A DNA stretch of 44,628 bases, taken from Chamaesiphon sp. GL140_3_metabinner_50. Lineage in GTDB: Bacteria; Cyanobacteriota; Cyanobacteriia; Cyanobacteriales; Chamaesiphonaceae. Shown piece after piece: positions 38,542 through 44,628 of this stretch; within the stretch, counting starts at the first letter, position 1; the number at the start of each line of letters is the position of its first letter. The notes beneath the pieces were generated by a model, which saw only the letters and a program-made list of their open reading frames with translations, was not told the origin of the DNA and searched no databases. The position numbers and the translations under genes were made by a program. The stretch spans positions 1 through 44,628 of the forward strand of contig NZ_JANYJC010000013.1 in assembly GCF_025361915.1 (NCBI RefSeq), written 5' to 3'.

Positions 38542-39780
38542 ATGAGCGTGAATATATCCGTGCCAGCTTCAGATTCGTTAGATTGGTTATTTCGGGGAGT
38601 GACGGAAATTTTTCCCCACCAGCCCAATTCTACCGATCCGACTGAAAATCTCGCCCAGCGACTGGCACAGACAGATCGACCATTGCGTGTCAAACTAGGA
38701 ATCGATCCGACTGGTGTAGATATCCATCTAGGACATAGTATTCCCCTGCGGAAGCTGAGATCTTTCCAAGATGCCGGACACACTGCTGTATTAATTATCG
38801 GCGACTTTACCGCCCGGATTGGCGATCCGACTGGTAAATCGGAAGTTCGCCCACAATTGACACCAGCGCAAGTTGCCGATAATGCCCAAGCATACCTCGA
38901 TCGGGTGCGCCCGATTCTCGATTTTGATACTCCCGGACGGCTGGAAGTTCGCTACAATTCCGAATGGTTATCCGCGCTCGATTTGGGCGAAACGCTGTCA
39001 CTGTTGGCGACGATGACTGTCGGACAGATGCTCGCTAAAGAAGGCTTTGCCAATCGTTACCAGCAAGAAACCCCCATCTTCTTACACGAATTTCTTTACC
39101 CACTGATGCAGGGTTACGACTCGGTAGCTGTCAAAGCCGATGTCGAACTCGGCGGTACCGATCAAAAGTTTAATTTAGTCGTCGGACGCGATCTCCAACG
39201 CCATTTCGGACACGCGCCGCAATTTGGCTTATTAATGCCAATTTTATTAGGTACCGATGGCGTTCAAAAAATGTCTAAGTCTCTGAATAATTATGTGGGC
39301 TTGGGGGAAGACGCGCTCAGTATGTACTCTAAGCTAGAGAAAACGCCCGATAACACCATCAAAGATTACTTTACACTTCTTACTGACTTACCACTAAATC
39401 GACTGCCAGAACACCCCAGAGAAGCGCAGAAGCTCCTCGCCCTAACAGTAGTTACCCAGTACCACGGGCAAGAACGCGCCCTCCAAGCTCAAGCCGACGC
39501 GATCGCACTCATTACCAAACCGGGTCAAAATGTCGGTGGCGATAGTATTCCCGAATTCTCGCTGGCGGCGGTAAATTTCCCCACTAAAATCTTCCAACTC
39601 TTGGCGGCTAGCGGTTTATGCTCTGGGAGCAACGATGCCAAACGTCAAATTCAAGGCGGTGCTGTCAAATTAGACGGATCGCCGATTTCCGATATCGAAG
39701 TCACTTATGATGATGCTGCGGATCTGGTCGGAAAAGTATTGCAAGTCGGCAAAAAGCGGTTTAAGAAGTTAATAAATTAA
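38542..39780 (+). CDS. tyrS: Tyrosyl-tRNA synthetase
   Basis: [57 protein letters not shown] ([13 protein letters not shown]); C-terminal S4-like segment. Confidence 0.96.
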   Translation: MSVNISVPASDSLDWLFRGVTEIFPHQPNSTDPTENLAQRLAQTDRPLRVKLGIDPTGVDIHLGHSIPLRKLRSFQDAGHTAVLIIGDFTARIGDPTGKSEVRPQLTPAQVADNAQAYLDRVRPILDFDTPGRLEVRYNSEWLSALDLGETLSLLATMTVGQMLAKEGFANRYQQETPIFLHEFLYPLMQGYDSVAVKADVELGGTDQKFNLVVGRDLQRHFGHAPQFGLLMPILLGTDGVQKMSKSLNNYVGLGEDALSMYSKLEKTPDNTIKDYFTLLTDLPLNRLPEHPREAQKLLALTVVTQYHGQERALQAQADAIALITKPGQNVGGDSIPEFSLAAVNFPTKIFQLLAASGLCSGSNDAKRQIQGGAVKLDGSPISDIEVTYDDAADLVGKVLQVGKKRFKKLIN

Positions 39781-39796
39781 CGTGAGGTTGAGTGTG

Positions 39797-39822
39797 TTGG
39801 GTTTCATTCTTCAACCCAACCT
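39797..39822 (+). terminator. Terminator-like hairpin after tyrS
   Basis: gttgggtt ... aaCCCAAC arms around tcattcttc. Confidence 0.45.
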
Positions 39823-39828
39823 ACAGAT

Positions 39829-39855
39829 CTATCCACTATTCACTATTCACTATCC
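39829..39855 (-). repeat. Heptanucleotide array (ggatagt/gaatagt type)
   Basis: Reverse complement identical over 27 nt to 24547-24573. Confidence 0.8.
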
Positions 39856-39897
39856 ATTAAAACACTATTAACTATATTTTGAGGCAAGATGTAAAAC

Positions 39898-41115
39898 TTA
39901 GTACTTCCAACAACGTCTGATTGCTTCAAAATCATCGATCGTGGTAAAGATTTCTCTGATATAATCTTTCGCATTCCACTGACTCGCTCTTTTTAAGCCA
40001 AGTTCGATCGTTTTTTGACGTAAAGTATCATCTGTAAATAACGCATAAATCGCCGCCGCAATTTCTTGTGGCTGCTTGGGATCTACCAGTAAAGCCGCAT
40101 CGCCGAGTTGCTCTTTTGCCCCCGATACATTAGATGCGATCGTCGGACAACCCAACGCCATCGCTTCTAGAGGTGGTAAATTATCAGGGCCAAAAAACGT
40201 CACAAAAGTCATCGCAAACGCATTGCGGTATAGTGCTGCCATGTCTTGTTGAGGCACAAACCCTAAAAAATAAACTCGTTCTGACAGATTGAGTTGTTTA
40301 ACCATTGCTTTAATATACGATCCATTGCCTTTATCAGCACCGACTAATACTAATGGCACCTCTAAATCATACTTTTCCTCTAAGTATTTAATTGCCAATA
40401 ACAGCCCGATATGATTCTTATGCGGCCAAAATTGAGCGGGGTAAAATAAGTAAAGATCGGGAAGCTGATATTTAGTCATCACATCTCGATCGATCGAATC
40501 CAGATTCGATCTTAGTTGTGGAACGAACATCGGAATTACTTTAATTCTTTCCGCCGGAATCTGATAAAATCTTTCAATTTCTGCTTTGCCAGTCTCTGTT
40601 CCGGTAATAATCGCTGCTGCCCGATTCAACATTTTTAGATGATATTCTTCGCGGCGTTCCCATTCTCCATTTTTACTGACCTCTGGAAAATAAGATTGGC
40701 GTTTGTGTTGTAAATCCCAAATTGTAGTTATATAAGGATATTCTAATGTCGGACAGCTAGGTGTTAGCGATAAAGTTAGATCGATTCGATTCAATCTTAG
40801 TAAATTTAGGATGTGTCGATCGCGCCAATTTTCAATTATAAATGGGCTTCTAGGGTGCCAAAGTTTACGAAGTAAAGCTTTAATTATTAATGATAATTGA
40901 CGAGTAATTTTCTGTATTAAAGTCAGATCTAAACACACAATTGGTACGGGAATATCCGATCGATAATTAGATACCGCTCGACCGGATGTATAAGCAATAA
41001 ATGTATGTTTACTTTCAGCATGTAATTCAAACAAGGTATCGATGAGCTGACTCTCGAAAGTATAGCTGCCTCCACCTTCTGGAGTTGGGCTATTAATAAA
41101 TATAGCTACTCTCAT
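39898..41115 (-). CDS. Glycosyltransferase family 4
   Basis: FYPAQFWPHKNHIGLLLAIKYL...LNLSERVYFLGFVPQQDMAALYRNAFAMTFVTFFGPDNLPPLEAMALGCPTIASNVSGAKEQLGDAALLVDP. Confidence 0.9.
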   Translation of the reverse strand: MRVAIFINSPTPEGGGSYTFESQLIDTLFELHAESKHTFIAYTSGRAVSNYRSDIPVPIVCLDLTLIQKITRQLSLIIKALLRKLWHPRSPFIIENWRDRHILNLLRLNRIDLTLSLTPSCPTLEYPYITTIWDLQHKRQSYFPEVSKNGEWERREEYHLKMLNRAAAIITGTETGKAEIERFYQIPAERIKVIPMFVPQLRSNLDSIDRDVMTKYQLPDLYLFYPAQFWPHKNHIGLLLAIKYLEEKYDLEVPLVLVGADKGNGSYIKAMVKQLNLSERVYFLGFVPQQDMAALYRNAFAMTFVTFFGPDNLPPLEAMALGCPTIASNVSGAKEQLGDAALLVDPKQPQEIAAAIYALFTDDTLRQKTIELGLKRASQWNAKDYIREIFTTIDDFEAIRRCWKY

Positions 41116-41907
41116 TTAATTACCGACTATAAAATAAACTCCCCATGTATTGAGTCCTGGCTGATGATGCGTGAGCCACTCTCCATCTTCAATTATATAC
41201 ATTTGTAGTTGACTTAGCAACAATTCTAGTTCGGTTCTAAATAAGTACCGCATTCGATGAGTTTCAGTTATTTCGTCGATCGCACCACTACTTTTATCTT
41301 TAATAAATACTTGATAATTAACATCCACCAAGTTTTCATTCGGATACATTATCGGCTCGGCAATGCGGGTAACTTGAATGGAACTATCTTCCAACCGCTT
41401 GATTCTGACAACAGGCGGATCGCTCAATACCGCAGGCCCATACCAGACATCAAAGATCAATATGCCACCGGGTTTGAGGTGAGTTTTAGCCGTTGTAAAT
41501 GCCGCGAGTAAATCTTCATTAGTGGTTTGATAACTAATTACATGAAATAGCGAAACGATCGCATCAAATTTAAGATTCTCATTCTGAGAGGCTTCGCCAA
41601 CGAGTCTGACTTGCCGCAGATCTCCTTGACTAAATTGTAATCTTGCTGCTAATTCTGGCTCTGCTCGTTCGCATCGTTCTTGGGCACATTTTAGCATCTC
41701 GGCACTCAAATCTACACCGTGGACGGAATAGCCCTCTTTTGCTAATAACAGCGCGTGATTGCCAGTGCCACAACCGAGTTCGAGAATTGTGCTGGTATTT
41801 GGTGCTTGCTGCTGAATTAGTCGATCGATAAACTCAGCTTCAGCAGTATAATCTTTGTCTCTATATAACAGATCGTAGTAACGGGCATAATTATTAAAAA
41901 TGGTCAC
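41116..41907 (-). CDS. Class I SAM-dependent methyltransferase
   Basis: ILELGCGTGNHALLLAKEGYSVHGVDLSAEMLKCAQERCE. Confidence 0.9.
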   Translation of the reverse strand: MTIFNNYARYYDLLYRDKDYTAEAEFIDRLIQQQAPNTSTILELGCGTGNHALLLAKEGYSVHGVDLSAEMLKCAQERCERAEPELAARLQFSQGDLRQVRLVGEASQNENLKFDAIVSLFHVISYQTTNEDLLAAFTTAKTHLKPGGILIFDVWYGPAVLSDPPVVRIKRLEDSSIQVTRIAEPIMYPNENLVDVNYQVFIKDKSSGAIDEITETHRMRYLFRTELELLLSQLQMYIIEDGEWLTHHQPGLNTWGVYFIVGN

Positions 41908-41915
41908 GATCGCAC

Positions 41916-42737
41916 TTAATTAGTTAACTTAAAATACAGCCCATGATAGCAAGGCACATTTACTTCGGGGTGAAATGGAATATAACAGCTATCGATATTA
42001 TCTTCCCAGATATCGACTAACTTATAGCCAATTGATTCAAACGAGCTAATAAATTCTTGACGATTAAATATATATTGAGCATAAAAAACTTTACCCCCAT
42101 TTTGCAGGGTTACGATCTGCTTACCTGCATATAATCCGATTCTATTAATTAAAATATGTTGCGGTTTTCGTTCCAAAGCCTCGATCCGACTAGCGATATC
42201 TCGATCGTACTGAATCGAACCCGATGCCAAGAAAATGTCGCTCCCACTGGCTAATTCTAAATCGGTAGTAAAACTCAATCGCGAATCTCGATCTGCCGAC
42301 TTGCCAACTTTAACTATTTCTGGCAGATCGCAGACAACCCATTTTAAATTATTCGGCAAATTGAGATACTTTGAATAGGCTAAAAAATGTATGCCTAAGT
42401 TGCCCCCAAAGTCAAAAACATTAAGCTGCTCGAATTTGTTAGTTTGAAGAATCTGCCCCATCCAATATAAAACCGGATAATCGAAAGATCTTACCACCGA
42501 TTTACTACCTTCCCAGTCACCACGATCGAGCATGGCTTGATATTCTTGAGCTAGTTCGGCACAATCGTAGCCGATCTTCTTAGTGGCTGGTGCTGCTTTA
42601 ATCGCTGCTTCAAAAGTCTCGAATACGCCCCAAAACCCACCGTAGCCATCGGTTTCAAACCTTTGACGATAGCTGTTTTCGGCAAATCGATCGTATAACT
42701 GCCTTAGCAACGGGATCTGTTTAAGCCGCTCTTTCAT
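41916..42737 (-). CDS. TIGR04325-like putative methyltransferase
   Basis: RFETDGYGGFWGVFETFEAAIKAAP...LNVFDFGGNLGIHFLAYSKYL...KWVVCDLPEIVKVGK. Confidence 0.75.
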   Translation of the reverse strand: MKERLKQIPLLRQLYDRFAENSYRQRFETDGYGGFWGVFETFEAAIKAAPATKKIGYDCAELAQEYQAMLDRGDWEGSKSVVRSFDYPVLYWMGQILQTNKFEQLNVFDFGGNLGIHFLAYSKYLNLPNNLKWVVCDLPEIVKVGKSADRDSRLSFTTDLELASGSDIFLASGSIQYDRDIASRIEALERKPQHILINRIGLYAGKQIVTLQNGGKVFYAQYIFNRQEFISSFESIGYKLVDIWEDNIDSCYIPFHPEVNVPCYHGLYFKLTN

Positions 42738-43849
42738 TTTAAGATCTCCTTGAGTACCGTACCAACTCGATCGATTTGAGCTTCAGTCAACGCCAATCCG
42801 CTGGGGATATAGAAACCACGCCGCGCCAATCGGGTAGCGACAGGGCAGGATACACCCTCAAATAAACCCATTTTGAGCAAGACAGGTTGCTCGTGCATCC
42901 CCCAAAAGAAGGGACGGCTACCGATATTAGCTGCGGCTAATTTCGCGCTGACTGCTTTGGCATCAAAGGGCACCTCATCTTTAAGCACGATGCCATACAC
43001 CCAATAAATATTTTGGGCATAGTCAGTTGTCGATAATGGTAGCTCGATTTGGGTTAAATCTGCTAATAATTGCGTGTAAAGCCGACCCATGTTACGTTTG
43101 CGCGCGACGAACTCGTCTAACCGTTCGAGTTGAGCTACCCCCAAGGCTGCATGGAGATTGCTCATGCGGAGATTCCAGCCCAATTCTTGATGGACGAATC
43201 GCTGGTGTGGCTCAAAACAAAGATTCCGCAGAGATCTGCAACGTTCGGCTAAGTGCGGATCGTCAGTGACGAGGATGCCGCCTTCGCCAGTCGTCACATG
43301 TTTGTTCGGATAAAAACTAAACGTACTCAGATCGCCAAAACTCCCACAGGGACGGCTCTTGTAAGTCTGTCCGAGCATTTCTGCCGCATCTTCAATGACT
43401 AATAAACCATATTTATCCGCCAACCGCGAGATCTCATCCATCTCTACTGGCAATCCATAAATATGCACCGCCATGATGGCTTTAGTCCGAGGAGTAATTT
43501 TTGCCTCAATCTGGCTGACATCCATATTCCAGGTAACCGGATCGGCATCTACCACGACCGGAATCGCTCCCGCCCGGACGATCGCCGCCGCACATGAGAT
43601 AATTGTGAAGGTTGGTAAAATCACCTCGTCACCGCGACCGATGCCCAACGCCACGATCGCAATATCTAGAGCACCAGAACCATTACTAACAGCAATACCA
43701 TATTTACGATCGACTCTAGCCGCAAATTGAGATTCAAATCTGTTGACAAATGGCCCTTCCGACGAAATCCAACCAGTTTCAATACACTCGGCTAAATATT
43801 TTTGCTCGTTACCATCTAATAGGGGTTCGTTAACTGGAATAGAATTCAC
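42734..43849 (-). CDS. DegT/DnrJ/EryC1/StrS family aminotransferase
   Basis: IPVNEPLLDGNEQKYLAECIETGWISSEGPFVNRFE...VIEDAAEMLGQTYKSRPCGSFGDLSTFSFYPNKHVTTGEGGILVTDD. Confidence 0.93.
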   Translation of the reverse strand: MNSIPVNEPLLDGNEQKYLAECIETGWISSEGPFVNRFESQFAARVDRKYGIAVSNGSGALDIAIVALGIGRGDEVILPTFTIISCAAAIVRAGAIPVVVDADPVTWNMDVSQIEAKITPRTKAIMAVHIYGLPVEMDEISRLADKYGLLVIEDAAEMLGQTYKSRPCGSFGDLSTFSFYPNKHVTTGEGGILVTDDPHLAERCRSLRNLCFEPHQRFVHQELGWNLRMSNLHAALGVAQLERLDEFVARKRNMGRLYTQLLADLTQIELPLSTTDYAQNIYWVYGIVLKDEVPFDAKAVSAKLAAANIGSRPFFWGMHEQPVLLKMGLFEGVSCPVATRLARRGFYIPSGLALTEAQIDRVGTVLKEILK

Positions 43850-43855
43850 GACTAG

Positions 43856-44287
43856 CTAGCCTAGAATATTAGACTGCGCTGCTGAAATGCCCACAAAAGA
43901 AGTTCGATCTCGCTCTCCTACATAGGGGCCTTGCTTGACCTCAATCATCTCGACTTCTTCGATGACTTCAAAACCATGACCGCCTGTAGCTAACAAAATT
44001 ACATCTCCGGCGACCAAGATCCGGCTGGCAATATACTGCTGGACACTATCGTATAAATCTACCCGCAGCTTGCCTTTTTTAATAAATAATACTTCCTGCG
44101 TGTACTCGACTTCTCGCAGAACGGGTTTGTGAATGTGGGGCTGAATCACTTTCCCGGCGGGATGACGCATGTAAGCTAATTGTTGCGATAGCGAATTGTC
44201 TGTAAAGAAATGAGTGCCCGGTTTGTCGAATTTGTCAGAAACGATTAGAGCCAGAAGCTGATTTCGATCGATAATTTGTTCTATCAT
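43856..44287 (-). CDS. Cupin-domain protein, probable sugar-biosynthesis associated
   Basis: MRHPAGKVIQPHIHKPVLREVEYTQEVLFIKKGKLRVDLYD...ILVAGDVILLATGGHGFEVIEEVEMIEVKQGPY; cupin-like H-x-H and E. Confidence 0.7.
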   Translation of the reverse strand: MIEQIIDRNQLLALIVSDKFDKPGTHFFTDNSLSQQLAYMRHPAGKVIQPHIHKPVLREVEYTQEVLFIKKGKLRVDLYDSVQQYIASRILVAGDVILLATGGHGFEVIEEVEMIEVKQGPYVGERDRTSFVGISAAQSNILG

Positions 44288-44628
44288 TTTAAGTACTTAC
44301 CCCTGACAGCATTTAAGTGCCGATACTAATTGTGTTCGATCGTAAAATCCGCTACGATGCTGTCATGAAAGCGTTACCCGCTCGGATTAGCATTTTTCAG
44401 TATAATGCATCACTTTAAATGAAAACGTATAAATCCGCACTCAGATCGTTGATTATTCTAGCAAACGCGTTAACTAATTGTAATCAGCCAAATTTCTGAA
44501 TATTGTGGGCAGCTAAAGACACTATGCGCCCAGCCATCATAAATTATTCCGATCGATATTTATGCCGCGATCGAGAACTGAATCCAATGAGAATAGAGAC
44601 CAAACAGTGACCACCAGTTAGATTTCAG

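Overview
Cyanobacterial chromosomal window: CGATCG/HIP1-like words are everywhere and the gene set is cyanobacterial (DUF1815, DUF1825, DUF3326, ctaCDE, NtcA-type sites). Most of it is conserved housekeeping sequence. Recognisable genes: clpC 5' end, a stand-alone Clp N-domain protein, TPR protein, tsaB, DUF1815, glucokinase, clpB, ctaB/ctaA divergent from ctaCDE, two tandem ammonium transporters, purE, nagA, an ATP-grasp protein, a LivF-like ATPase, CPBP protease, DUF3326, DUF790, Uma2, lepA, GNAT, two SAM methyltransferases, HAD, HhH protein, NADPH-dependent FMN reductase, TM2 protein, DUF1825, PBP1A, tyrS, and a five-gene sugar/glycan operon at the right edge. No CRISPR array, tRNA, rRNA or complete transposase gene was found. 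Best second-look items: (1) a duplication footprint at the clpC locus, where a 35-nt perfect repeat leaves a 31-codon mini-ORF carrying the C-terminal tail of the upstream TPR protein; (2) heptanucleotide arrays, repeatedly 5 units (35 nt) or 10 units (70 nt) long, that abut or overlap start and stop codons of at least eight genes; (3) a short dispersed repeat inserted in frame in ctaE, with a 16-nt match in a uma2 gene; (4) consensus NtcA boxes upstream of both amt genes, one with a correctly spaced -10; (5) several MITE-like palindromic elements. No clearly new multi-gene system was found; the clpC-locus arrangement and the heptad arrays are the closest candidates.
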